Shown piece by piece: positions 11,156-21,647 of a DNA stretch of 64,000 bases (position 1 is its first letter; each line of letters begins with the position of its first letter). The position numbers and the translations under genes are program-made. The notes beneath the pieces are model-generated. The model saw nothing but the letters and a program-made list of their open reading frames with translations. It did not search any database and was not told the origin of the DNA. The DNA comes from Salvator merianae (Eukaryota > Chordata > Lepidosauria > Squamata > Teiidae). The DNA is taken from assembly GCA_003586115.2 (NCBI GenBank), contig QVOM02000057.1, forward strand, positions 9,220,874 to 9,284,873, given 5' to 3'.

Positions 11156-11835
11156 AGAAGGATACCATGGTCGATGGTATCGAAAGCCGCCGAGAGGTCA
11201 AGAAGCACCAGGATAGAGGAATAACCCCTATCCTGAGCCCGCCAGAGATCATCTATCAGTGCGACCAAGGCAGTCTCAGTGCTGTAGCCGGGCCTGAAAC
11301 CAGACTGCCACAGGCCTAGGTAATCAGCTTCATCCAAGGACCGCTGGAGCTGGAACGCCACCACCTTCTCGACAACTTTCCCTATAAAGGGGAGGTTGGA
11401 GACAGGACAATAGTTGTTTAAAACAGTTGGGTCCAGGGAAGGCTTCTTGAGGAGGGGGCGCACAATTGCCTCCTTGTAGGGAGCTGGACATGACCCCTCC
11501 CTCAAAGAAGCATTTACAATCGCCTGGACCCAGCCCCGTGTCACTTCCCTGCTGGTTGAAACCAGCCAGGAGGGACATGGATCCAATAAACAGGTGGCGG
11601 AGCTCACAGCTCCCATGGCCTTGTCCACTTCATCAGGCGTCACCGGTTCAAACTCTCCCCATATAACTGGACAAAGACGTGCCCCAGTCACCTCGACTGA
11701 GTCGTTTTCAGTCGACACTGCTTCCCAGTCAGAGTCCAGGTCTGCCCGAATCTGAGCGACTTTATTTGAGAAAAATTTATTAAAATCCTCAGCACTACCC
11801 TGCACGGGTTCTTCCTCCCCCCCCACACACACCAA
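10981..11835 (-). pseudogene. L2 ORF2, reverse transcriptase fingers/palm part
   Basis: Continuation of the L2 polyprotein in a second frame. It holds the RT motifs NYCPVSNLPFIGKVVEKVV, SGFRPGYSTETAL and [14 protein letters not shown] (first catalytic Asp region), and then [12 protein letters not shown]. The reading frame is lost near 11045-11060, just before the [10 protein letters not shown] block, which is read in the third segment. Confidence 0.85.
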
Positions 11836-12895
11836 GGAGGGAGCGAGTCACCCTAAACAGGGCGGCTGGGCGAGATTCCGCAGACACAATCACTGTGGAA
11901 AGATACGCCGATCTTGCCACTTTGATCGCCACAAGATAAGTCTTAATATAAGAACTTAGTTGTGTTCGGTCAGACTCGGATTTACTGGCCCTCCAATGGC
12001 TCTCTAGACGTCTCTTCTGGCATTTCACCCCCCTGAGTTCCTCGGTGAACCAAGGAGACCTTCTGGGTCTACTACCACAGAGAGGTCGCATAGGCGCAAT
12101 CCAATCAAGAGCCCCCTTCGCGGCCATATTCCAGGCCATTGCCAGGGACTCCGCTGAATTGTGTATAAGCGAGTCCAGTACTTCCCCAAGTGCCCTTTGA
12201 AAGCCCATCGGGTCCATTAGGTGTCTGGGGCGGAACCACCTAATCGGTTCCGCCTCCCTACGGTGAAGGATTGGCACCCCGAAGTCAAGCCGTAGCAGAG
12301 AATGATCTGACCATGACAAGGGCACAATATCTAAGCCCCTTAAAATCAGCTCATTACTCAACTGTCCCGAGAGGAATACCATGTCTGTTGTGTGTCCCTT
12401 CTCGTGAGTCGGACCCTGAACTACCTGGGTCAGGTCCATGGTTGCCATGGAAGCCATGAACTCCTGCTCCAACCCCGAGGATTCGCTGAGTGATGGCACA
12501 TTAAAGTCCCCCAAGACTATAGGTCTGGGAGACTCAACAACCAGCCCGGCCACCTCCTCAAGTAGCGCAGGCAGGGCAGTCGACACGTAGTTGGGAGGTA
12601 GGTACGCGAGCAACAAGCCCACCTGAACCCCTAGGTCCAACTTCACAAAGAGGAACTCACAACCCGCAATCTCGGGAGCAGCGAGCCTGCGCAGGCTAAG
12701 CATCTTCCGGGCAATAATCGCCACTCCGCCACCCCTTCCCTGGGGTCGCGGCTGGTGCCACACCTGAAACCCGGCTGGGCAGATTTCCGAGAGAGGAACA
12801 CCTCCCTCAGGGCCCAGCCAGGTTTCAGTCACACATGCCAGGTCAGCCACCTCGTCCAAAAGCAGGTCCCGAACGAGGGGAGCTTTATTATTCAC
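11795..12895 (-). pseudogene. L2 ORF2, endonuclease part
   Basis: 366 residues of an apurinic-type (EEP) endonuclease that nicks target DNA for L2 retrotransposition. Motifs in order are CVTETWLGP (about residues 21-29), IVLGDFNVP (about 126-134), a THEKGHTTDMVF stretch and SWSDHSLLRLDF (about 194-205) with the catalytic SDH. The linker continues to about residue 366, where a G8 run near 11812-11820 throws the frame; the protein goes on in another frame at 11835. The lesion at a homopolymer could be a mutation or a base-calling slip. Confidence 0.85.
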
Positions 12896-13378
12896 TGACC
12901 TGGCATTAAGCAGCAGCAGCCGGAGCTCAGGACCCGGACATTGCCTATCACCAGTACCATGGGTTGAGCCTCAAGGTGATTCTGATTCGGAGGGGCCAGA
13001 ACGGGGAACCGCTTTTAAGCAGTGGGCCCTTGTTCCCCGAGAGCGGCCTACCCCCCGGCTCCCGCCATATCTGCCTCTCCCCAGCAAAACCGGTATGTTC
13101 TGACCCTCTACCATCCCAGAGATCACCCCTCCCCATCCCCTGGCCCCGTCCTCCCTTGGCAGGCCGGTCCCTCCACTCCCCACACACTCCCCACTCACAC
13201 TCCACATCTAATCCAAACATACCCAACCAAACAAGCTATCCAACCCCTTAATATCCCAGCACCCTCAAATCCCAATAATAAATAAATAAATAAATAAAAA
13301 ATTAAACCCTTGTTAAAAACTCTTCCTCCCGCACCCACTCCACGGCCTCCTCCTGGGTGGCCAGAGCCTCCTGTAGTC

Positions 13379-13824
13379 TTCCTTTCCGTCTCAATACACA
13401 TATTACTCATGGCCATGAATACAACCCAAGCATTGGTAAGAAATTCCTCCTTAGGTTGTAAAGTGATTATGAGTCTAAATTTGTATCATTAAAAGACTGA
13501 TTTCTTAAATAAAGCCTAAAAGTCACTGTAGAACTGCATATAAATTCTTTAAAAATATATAAAATTAAAAGAACATGCTTAGATTTATGTGTGTGGCAGC
13601 AAAGATATTTATACCACAGAACAAGATTCTCAGTTATTTCAAGCACCTTAACAAATCAAATACACAATAAAACATTTATTGGAAATATTTGTATGTGAAA
13701 TCCAACACTGAATTTGGTGAAGATAAATATATATCTTTTTAATGCAACTTAATCAAAATACGCACAATATTTCATGACTGAAGGAGTATGTCTGGAATAT
13801 TCAGATGAATCAATAAATACTTAC
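13379..13824 (-). other. V2R-1 intron 1, part near exon 1
   Basis: Inherited intron resuming after the L2 insertion; it matches 29930-30440 of V2R-3 inverted (shared GAATACAACCCAAGCATTGG-like and AAGAAATTCCTCC blocks). Nothing else seen. Confidence 0.6.
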
Positions 13825-14075
13825 TAAACTTGTTTCATGGAGAAATCTGGCTTCCGTTTAAACTCGGGCAAACCTATGTTAGCATGTGTCATGGAAAAAA
13901 AGCCACCAATGGCAATGGCGCTTGAACAGCAAAGAGAATCAATCTGATGTAGTTTCCTAGGACGGCACAGAGAAGACTTCAGACTCTTACTGGATGCATC
14001 GTGCAGTAGATTCAATATCAATTTCAAACTTATAACTAGCACAGCTCTGCCAGAACTCCATCCAGACACAATCAT
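13825..14075 (-). CDS. V2R-1 exon 1 (signal peptide)
   Basis: First coding exon of V2R-1. From ATG at 14075 it codes a hydrophobic start (RAVLVISLKLILNLLHDASS) fitting a cleaved signal peptide, then a mature N terminus with Cys residues and IAIGGFFSMTHANIGLPEF, which corresponds to the IIGG...P.F block that ends exon 1 in V2Rs. The exon is 251 bp and ends in phase 2 at a TTTA|GTAAGTATT donor, matching the one-base start of exon 2. V2R-3 exon 1 has the same length and donor. An ORF-end at 13824 is only the G of the donor. No promoter could be identified upstream. Confidence 0.82.
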
Positions 14076-16339
14076 TTTCGGACATACAGGCTGAAAAGTA
14101 TCAAGTCCAAAATGTGAAATATAAGCCTTACTGGTAGCACAGGATCCAAAAAGGAATTTTGTGGTGCAAAAGTAAAGGGATCAAGACTTGATTTGAAAGA
14201 GCTGTGAGCACTTTGAATCAACATTAAATTCTGGAATGTGGAGATCTCCTTATTAATTACAGCAAGCAATGCCTGATTAAAAAAAATAAAATGTTTCCAA
14301 TATTTGTTTTGTGCATTGAAACCTTTGATTCCCTTTGTGTATTTCCAAATAGCAGCAAGGCAATTTTTAAAATTGCAGAGCAAGTCCCCCAAGAATACAA
14401 ACATGATAGGAATTACTTGAGTTTGAAACAACTTTTGTGAAAGCCTAGATTTCTGAGTAGGTAACATCTGGCAACTGACCAGTGGGAGGAAATGAAAAAA
14501 GGGATTGCTAGTTCCATGGGGTCTCCAGCTATCCCACCTCTAGCTCTACTATAGAAGTTAAAAGTTTTCTGTTATGAATTTCTGCTGAATAAAACTTCTA
14601 TTTCCTCTGTTGGTTTCCACTATGCAAATTTACTATGGCGCCATTCGAATGACAGTAGTGTCTGCCCTGTTGCAAAGGTGGAAGTGAAGAGTGCTGCTAA
14701 TAATGTCCATATACCTGTCTCTGCACATGGCAGTCAAAGCATGACAGCTGGAGAAAGTTTGTTCCCCAGCACTGATGTTTTCACCTGGGTCTGTTTGGCA
14801 GAATGGAGGAAAGGGGTGACTTGGAGTTGGCCCATTCTGCTTCTCACTGAAAATGAGAACAAGCCCAGTAGTTCTATAGCGCATGTGTCTCTGTGTGTCC
14901 AAGTATTCTGAGCTTCTATTTTCTGGCTGAAATTGTGTTCCACACACACTTTTCCCTGCTTTTTGTTGTTGCTGCGGCACATACTTTTTAGGCTGAAAAG
15001 ATGATCCTTCCTAATGCCAAATCTCCCTTCCTTATTTTCCTTTCCTTAAATCCAGCATTTATAAATAAGAACTACACTTATCTTGGTGCACTTCCATATG
15101 TGCAAACACTGTAAGAATCATTCCATGGAAAATGATGGCAAATTGAGTCAAGTCATCATTGGCCACTGTTGGCACAGGGAGGATTGCAATCAATTAATGT
15201 CACCCTGCGAACAAAGAGGTTGTATAAATATGAAAATAATAATAAAAAAATATGAAGACTGAAGTTTTTTAAAAGAAGAAATTCATGGAAGGAACTGCAC
15301 AGTGTCCTGATGGTGCAGATTCTGCAGAACACGACCCTCTCTTCTTCTATTGCTTGTGCAAGGGGACTGCAGCATCCCCATGGCTGCTGTGCTTAGTTTA
15401 AGCTTAACCTTCCAGTCAACAAGGCTCATATTTTGCCCTGTTGAGAAATGTATCCCTTGTTTTGGAAGCCAAAATTTGTGATCAATTAGGTCCAGAATTA
15501 GGGTCTAATATGTTTCTCCATCACCAGAATCGCCCTCCATGCTGCTACCTGTCATCTGATCACTTTGCTGTCTACTGCAATGTGATTCTCCCACCTGGTT
15601 GCTCCTGTATCACCCCTAGTTTGACCATTGGATCATGGCTTTGTTTCAAAGTAGCCCAGCTGAATAGGACTTTCAGCTACCAGGAACTCTTTGTTGCTTT
15701 TCTTCAAACTACTCTCTGTAAGGTCCACAGGCACCATTTCACTTCTCCCTGAGTCTGTGGAGTTTTACTTTGGAACTGTATTCACATCACAGGCAGAGAC
15801 CTTGGAAATTCAGCAGGAGTGTGAAGAATGGTGAAAAACAAACAAACAAACTGATTGATTTCTCTTAGTCTTATAGTCTCCCCTTAGCCTTTAGTTTTAG
15901 TGCTGAGTCCCCCTATTTCCCCTGAGTTAGTTGAGATTACTGATTTTAGCTTAAAAACCCTTCATTCCTTTCACTTATACAGAGATAGGGGTAGCTCTAA
16001 TATGGCAGCAAAGTCTCTGTCAATCATTAACTAACAAGTAGAAGGATGAAAATAATTCTATTAGAGAGGATACTTTGCGTTACTGACTGTGCTGACAGTT
16101 TTGACAGGGAGCTGATTGCCAAACTGTGTGTCATCACTGTGGCCTATGTTCTTTGCTGTTATGCTTCCTTTCTTGTGTGTTTAATAAATAACTATTTCTT
16201 TTGGAAACTCTTTTTGTTTTGAGTCAATCTTTTTATCTGCCTTCTTTTTATACAGTCTCATACTAGATACTTGTTTGAGACACCAACCTTTCATCCTAAA
16301 GAACCTGCTTTGAGAGTGTATTTCAATTTGGACCATCTT
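14076..16339. other. Intergenic, no recognised gene
   Basis: No coding family, RNA gene or complete transposon was recognised. 16150-16265 resembles 36085-36190 (see that repeat). A CAAACAAACAAAC run lies at 15838-15851. ORFs here (for example 14072-14467, 15441-15752) show no domain-like composition. Confidence 0.4.
16150..16265 (+). repeat. Repeat pair, copy 1 (possible LTR end)
   Basis: TGTTTAATAAATAACT, then GGAAACTCTTTTTGTTTTGAG and a TTTTTATACAGTC stretch, related to 36085-36190 (GTTTTGAATAAATAAAT, GGGAACTCTGGTTTGACTTGG, TTTTTATATAGTC). A polyadenylation signal followed by a pyrimidine-rich stretch suggests an old LTR R/U5 end, but no partner LTR is seen. Confidence 0.3.
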
Positions 16340-17105
16340 TCCAGGTCTTGCTTAACTTGAGACCAAAGCATTCCACCTCACAAAGTGGCCCACCAATTGC
16401 CTCTGGGCATCTCAAGCAGAAGACGAGGACAAAACTTTCACCTGCACTCAGTGATCTGCAAATGGCCTTTGGAGGCATCCTTCTTGCCTGTCTCTCCAAC
16501 ATGCAGGCACTACGTAAACATCCATTCTAGTAGGCATTGATACACCTGGGGCCTTTTTGCACCTTCCAACATGGAATGTTCACCAGCAACTATTCCACAG
16601 TGGAGGAATGCTTGCAGCGTGGATAATGTCTGCACTGAAAGTCTTAAACTGGAACAACAGCTTGTGTTTCATGCCATGACAGCAGCTGGGAAGCTTCTGG
16701 CCTCTGCCATGATCACCAGCAATGCCATGCAGTTGCAGCCATACCACACCACATAATCATGCAGGTGTAGTTCTGCTATCACACAGGCACAGCTGCACCG
16801 CACTGTACCTCACAACTGTGCTTTGCATCCAGAAGCGGATGCGAATGCATTGTACCTGGAGCAGTCCAGCTGCCCCCAGTCCAGCAGTGGAGCACTAATT
16901 GCAAGCAGCTGGAGTCTGTTCCCAATCATGAGACACTAGCGATCATTCGTCATGCAAACAGGCTCCTGTTCTTCAGGAATTGATCTAATTGATTTCTCCT
17001 TTTTGGTCCTAAGTCTCCTGCCCATCAACTTCATAGAATGTCCCCTGGTCCTAGTGTTGTGCAATAGAGAAAAGAATTCCCTCTACAACTAGAGAGGTTC
17101 TTAGT
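16340..17105 (-). mobile_element. CR1 3' end, split by an insertion
   Basis: Minus-strand CR1 sequence in two parts: 16340-16551 (3' UTR with GCCTCTGGGCATCTCAAGCA and GCAAATGGCCTTTGGAGGC) and 16968-17105 (end of the RT coding region, CTCCTGCCCATCAACTTCAT and CCCTGGTCCTAGTGTTGTGC). The uninterrupted arrangement can be seen in the CR1 at 60061-60680, where ATTGATTCACCTG is directly followed by the coding end. Confidence 0.75.
16552..16967. mobile_element. Putative non-autonomous DNA transposon inside CR1
   Basis: About 415 bp with no coding potential interrupting a CR1 copy. Its ends are imperfect inverted repeats: GGGGCCTTTTTGCAC on the left and CATGCAAACAGGCTCCTG on the right. A hAT-type end is possible, but an 8-bp target duplication is not clear, so classification is tentative. 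Confidence 0.35.
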
Positions 17106-17589
17106 CAACCTGCAGGAGTAGGGGTCTGTGTCTGTCCTTTTGAGCTAATAAAGAGGGAAATTATGGAATTCTTAGTATTTAGGAGAGTTAGGGTCTTTCT
17201 AAGTTACCAGATGACATTGTGAGGGTTGGAAGCATCTCTGTGGTATGGTACCAGTAAGGACCATGGGAAAAGGAGGCTGGGTCCCAGGTTCCAACCTCAC
17301 TGCTCTCTATTGTGTATAACTTACTGCTTTTCATTCAATTTCCTCTTCTGGCCATTGGTGACAAAGTCTTCTGCTTTGTGAATAAAGGGACCACTGTGAA
17401 AAGTGCATGGCTCTTTAACCAGGGAAATCACTACAGAATTAATACATTTGTAATTCTTTTGCACAGGCCACTAGATGGAGGAAATGTTGTGTACTATGGG
17501 GTGGATGACTAATGCTGCATGATACAACATATTTTAATCAACATTGAGAGTTCTGCTATTTTTAGAGTATGTTCAGATAAGTCATTTCA
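17106..17589. other. Intergenic, nothing recognised
   Basis: No gene, RNA or repeat family recognised in this stretch between two CR1 relics. Confidence 0.35.
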
Positions 17590-17990
17590 TTCATCAGTAT
17601 AATTTAGTAAGAAATAACAAGAATTTCTTTAAGTACATCAGAGGCAGGAATCCAACCAGAAAAGCAGTTGGATCATTAGATGATAATGGACAGAAAGGAA
17701 TTATTAAAGAGGACACGGAAATTGCAGAGAGGCTAAATGAATTACTTGCCTCCGTTTTCACTGAGGAAGACAGAGGGCATATGCCTGTAGCTGAGTCAAC
17801 CTTTTCAGAGAGGGAGTCAGAAGAATTAAACTGGATAGAAGCAATCAGGGAAGAGGTCCTCACATGTCTTAATAAACTAAATGCTAACAAATCACTCCGA
17901 CCAGATGACAGTAAACCAGAAGTTCTTGAAGAACTCAAATATGAAATTGCTAATCTTATAACCAGCTTCCTCCCCACTTTGAGAAGGCAA
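17590..17990 (+). mobile_element. CR1 ORF2 internal fragment
   Basis: The frame 17544-18008 contains the linker between endonuclease and reverse transcriptase of CR1: LVRNNKNFFKYIRGRN, TEIAERLNELLASVFTEED and LTCLNKLNANKSLRPDD. Both ends are truncated. The first 15 residues of the ORF do not look CR1-derived. Confidence 0.75.
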
Positions 17991-18160
17991 GTACTACCAT
18001 CCCAATGAAAACACCCCAGTCCTGGCTTTTAGGGAAAACAACTGCATGTTGGTTAGAAACAAAAAAAACTTTTAATCTGAACATAAGAGCTTAAGAGGAG
18101 CCCAGCTGGATCAGGACACAACCCATCAATTTTAGGCAAAGTGATGAAAACATTGTATCT

Positions 18161-18236
18161 AGATTATGCAGAATGCATAACTCTGGAGTGTTGTGCCATG
18201 CAAAGGCAAGAACATTGCTAAGGCATAGACATTCTT
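18161..18236 (+). repeat. Inverted-repeat arm 1
   Basis: About 75 bp (GAATGCATAACTCTGGAGTG as its core) that recurs as an imperfect reverse complement at 18779-18842. The core 20-mer is perfect in both arms. The pair brackets about 540 bp and could be the termini of a non-autonomous DNA element or two copies of a repeat in opposite orientation. Confidence 0.6.
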
Positions 18237-18385
18237 TATATATATATATAATGTACATTGGTTATATGAAACGTAATTGACATAAAGATTGTCAAGGAAA
18301 AAAAAAACCAGACAGCTGCAGGAGCTCTATTGGTCTCAAAGTGTTCTCTGTTTCTGTTACCGTGTGTGTGTGTGTGTGTGTGTGT
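18234..18385. repeat. (TA)n and (TG)n microsatellites
   Basis: (TA)8 at 18234-18250 and (TG)12 at 18362-18385. Confidence 0.9.
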
Positions 18386-18778
18386 ATGTAGTTTTATTTT
18401 ATGTCTTGTTCATCAATAAATTATTGGTTTTCTCTTAAGCTGTGGATCAATGTTTTATTCCTTATAATGAAAAAGAACCACCTTGAATTTATAGTTTTAC
18501 TTAAAATTTCAAATCACTTCCTTGTTGAGATACATAAGGTTGTGTAATGATAAAACTTACATTTCCCAACTTAGGACTTGAAGATGCAAAAGGATCTGCT
18601 ATTCCGAAAACAAATGTTTAAAGGCCATACACAGTTGTTTCAGAACATTAAAGCAAGCATTGCACTCAATGGCTAAATTATGGTCTAAATGTAGGGTCCA
18701 TGCTGCTGGTCAGTTTCCCTGTATAGCAACCTTTATGCCAAATATATTTCCTATAATCAGGGTTCATTTGCAAAGGTT

Positions 18779-18842
18779 AAGAGTGTCTGTGCCTTGCCTT
18801 TGCATGTCACAGCACTCCAGAGTTATGCATTCTAGGTAATCA
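18779..18842 (-). repeat. Inverted-repeat arm 2
   Basis: Reverse complement of 18161-18236 with a small gap; includes CACTCCAGAGTTATGCATTC. Confidence 0.6.
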
Positions 18843-19960
18843 TGCTGTAGGGGTCAAACTGGAAATAAAAACAAATCACCTTACATCACCTCCAAACCTG
18901 TAATTATGCACCCCTTCAACAGCTAGGAGAAAACAGTTTTACAATCACCTCATTCATTGCACCATTCTGAGCACAGAGCTCCTGCACATGTCACAGCCTT
19001 GAATTGCCTGTTATGGCAGAGAAACCAATAAGGTCCACAGGAACCCATTAGCCTATTGGCCAATCAGAGAGGGCTACCAGCAAGCTCTTGCTGAAAGCCA
19101 GAGTTTCCTTGTGAACTCAATAATTAAGCAGATCAAATGAACCTGAAACTAAAAATATTAATTCTATCCTGTCTTCCTTAGAAATGAACTTTAAAAACAC
19201 ATAGATTTCATAAAAAAATGCAGAGCATGGAGAAACTTGAGTTTCATACTTTTAAAAATGATTTCATTTGCAATTGCAACAAAAACCTGGCAGTTAAGGA
19301 GTTGGAAACTGCTTTAGCAAAGAGGCAGGGATTTCCTACCCAGTGGCCAATCAGTGAGCATCACTCTTTGCAGTCATTGAAGGTTGCCTGTTGAAGTAAA
19401 TAGGTTGTTTGCTTTCTTCCAAGAGGGAAGGGTTTGCAACTTTGTTCATTTAATTGGGTAGTTTCTTTTCCTTGAGGGGGAGAGGAGGGGAGGGGCAGAG
19501 TAAAGTGGCATCCAGTCACACAGAGGAAATGAGGAGCGAAAGGGTGGGAGAGGTGGAGGAGAAATTTTTTTCTATGCATACTGAGACTGCAGAGCATTAA
19601 GTGTGGACCAAAGAAAGTATTCTTAGTGAGCATTATCATGAAAATGCATGTGATCTCTCAAGTTAAACAGATCACTCAATCTGTTTTTTTGTTTGTTTTT
19701 CCCTGAAATGAACTAATTTGTCCATATCTGACAATGGTTGTTTTGCTGTTAGCAGCCTATATCTGTATAAATCCATCATTTAACCAGAAATGTCTCCACT
19801 TTCTTATTCTATACCCTTCCTGGGAACCTTTTCAGCCTTTTAAGACATCAACTAACATCGATCAGTGTTTCATGCAGATGTTTAGATTTCATTCATAGTT
19901 CAACCATCCCCTAATCATAATCTACCAATTGCTCTCTTCTTGCTTCTACTTTCTCCCATG
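18843..19960. other. Intergenic, nothing recognised
   Basis: No family or domain recognised. The minus-strand ORF 19361-19639 has no recognisable similarity and low-complexity composition. Confidence 0.35.
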
Positions 19961-20065
19961 TTTAATACTCCACCTTGGGAGCAGATTGAAGTAAGAAGAT
20001 TAAATGGATTGAAATGGGGAGTTAAAAGAATGAAGTATTTAGGTGTAATTCTTACCACAAATAAT

Positions 20066-20100
20066 TGCTGTTGTTATTGTAGTAGTAGTAGCAGTAGTTG

Positions 20101-20139
<39 letters not shown>

Positions 20140-20250
20140 AAATCTATAGGCAGGTATGGAAGAAAGTTAATGAACAGTTTAAAAATAAAATTTAATAATA
20201 AAATTTAATAATAATAATGATAATAATAATGATAATGATAATAATAATTT
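20066..20250. repeat. Trinucleotide microsatellites
   Basis: (TTG/TAG/TTA)n at 20066-20136 and (AAT/GAT)n at 20191-20250, embedded in L1 coding sequence. Confidence 0.9.
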
Positions 20251-20431
20251 GTAATTATTTCAAACATTATCTGAAATTATTGAAGCAATGGGATAGTAAG
20301 ATAAATAATTGATTTAAAACAAAACAACCAAGATGAAGGAAAATGGTATTAAATATGGAAACTCACGAAGGAGATTCCTACTCTGGAAAAATATTATGTA
20401 GCTTTTCAAATTAAAAAATAATAATGATAGA

Positions 20432-20436
20432 GTTAG
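20432..20436. repeat. Copia target-site duplication, left
   Basis: GTTAG, repeated at 25229-25233 directly after the 3' LTR. 5 bp is the usual Ty1/copia duplication length. Confidence 0.9.
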
Positions 20437-20799
20437 TGTCAGAATATGCTGAGGTCACAGTGACTGGAATATGCTTTGTCCATAATCTAATGCCAGTTTG
20501 CTTTGTCTATTACCATTCTAGATAAGGAGACATCTGCTCTGTTGTTTATGCCAGCTCAGCAGAGGAGTGTCAGATCCTTGACTGGTAGATTTTTGTATAT
20601 AGTTAGAACTGCATAGCTGTTATTACTATTCCATCCAGTTCTACTTGCTTCCTGAATGCTTTGCTTTTACTATGGAACTAAGCTACAATAAAACTTCTCT
20701 GTGAGAATGAGTCTGCTATCTCCAGACTTCCTTCCTTTTAGCTCTACTTCATGGAAATGCCTGTAAGTCTTCTTATGCTTACACTGTGCTACTCTGACA
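20437..20799 (+). repeat. Copia 5' LTR (363 bp)
   Basis: Begins TGTCAGAATA and ends CTACTCTGACA, giving a 7-bp terminal inverted repeat TGTCAGA/TCTGACA. An AATAAA polyadenylation signal lies in CTACAATAAAACTTC near 20688-20693. The internal region follows with GATTATGGGGCCCATGCTG; the primer-binding site is probably here but I could not assign the tRNA. Confidence 0.92.
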
Positions 20800-20889
20800 G
20801 ATTATGGGGCCCATGCTGATTTGTTGTGAGTAGAGTGGATATTTCGAGATATTTTGTGTGAAGGTGCTTGGTGAGAATTTTCCTGAGCC

Positions 20890-21647
20890 ATGGCTGCTGC
20901 TGCTCCTCCATCTGCCTTACCTTTTGAAAGGCTGACCGAGCACAACTATGCTGCCTGGCAGATGAAAATGAAATGTTTCCTGATATGAGAAGGTCTATGG
21001 GACTGTGTAAATAATCCCCCGGATGATCCGTTGGATGCTCAAAAGGTGGCAGACAAAAGGGCAGTTGCCACTTTTGTACTTGCCTTAGAAAATTCGCAGC
21101 TGTGCTTTCTACAAGGAGTTAACACAGCTAAAGAATGCTGGCAGGTGTTAGAAAGGATTTATCACAGTCCTACTGCAGGAGCTAAAGTGCTCTTAACAAG
21201 GCATTTGTATAGGACACAGCTGATCCCTGGTGCGTCTGTTGCTCAACGTATCCAGAAGCTTCATGCGATGTTTATGGAGCTGGCTGAGAGAGGCCTGAAT
21301 TTTGAAGATAACCATAAAGCGTATATTGTCTTTTCTTTGCTGGACGACAGTTGGGACCTTTACAGTTGGGACCTTTACAAAGTGTCTTTACAAAGTGTCC
21401 CAGAAGCGGAATTACATCTTTACAAAGTGTCCCAGAAGCGGAATTATCCTTAGACTTTGTAATTTCGAAACTAATGGATGCCCAACAACAAAGAGAATTC
21501 CAGCAGACAACACGCACAACTCAGAAGGGGGAAGCTGCAGTTGTTTCATCACTCCCAAGATCCAACATGAAATGCTACAAGTGTCAGTGTTTTGGCCACA
21601 TCCCCAAGAACTGTACCAGATTCACTGGAGTTAATCGAGGGAATTGA
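20890..21647 (+). pseudogene. Copia gag (capsid-like and zinc knuckle)
   Basis: Starts at ATG 20890 with an alanine-rich start and LTEHNYAAWQMKMKCFL, the N terminus of Copia-type gag (UBN2/retrotran_gag family). An in-frame TGA at 20986-20988 interrupts it; the frame goes on from 21031 with TFVLALENSQL, AKECWQVLERIYHSPTAG and RIQKLHAMFMELAERG. A tandem duplication at about 21345-21447 (repeated TTGGGACCTTTACA and TTACAAAGTGTCCCAGAAGC units) shifts the frame. The zinc knuckle CYKCQCFGHIPKNC (CX2CX4HX4C) is read in another frame near 21570-21620. The protein packages element RNA in the family; this copy cannot make it. Confidence 0.85.

Larger units (their letters stand above)
9831..13378 (-). 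mobile_element. L2-clade LINE, nearly full length
   Basis: A 3.5-kb minus-strand L2-type non-LTR retrotransposon sitting in intron 1 of V2R-1. It has a GC-rich 5' region (12900-13378), endonuclease and reverse-transcriptase coding parts, and a 3' UTR ending GCCGCCCCGAGTCTTTGGAG followed by a (TAAA)n tail. The 3' sequence is the common squamate L2 end. Comparison with V2R-3, where the match jumps from about 30490 to the neighbourhood of 30440, shows V2R-3 lacks it, so it is younger than the inverted duplication. No clear target duplication is visible. Two frameshifts make it inactive. Confidence 0.88.
19961..20436 (+). mobile_element. L1 ORF2 remnant, part left of the Copia insertion
   Basis: Decayed L1-clade LINE on the plus strand. 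LKWGVKRMKYLGVILTTN (19998-20070) is the L1 reverse-transcriptase block containing YLG(I/V). It is followed by expanded TTG/TTA and AAT/GAT microsatellites and then further AT-rich L1 sequence up to 20436. The element resumes at 25234 after the Copia element. Confidence 0.65.

Noticed and set aside
12271..13416. Several proline- or glycine-rich ORFs
   Set aside because: Antisense or out-of-frame readings of the GC-rich 5' half of the L2 element.
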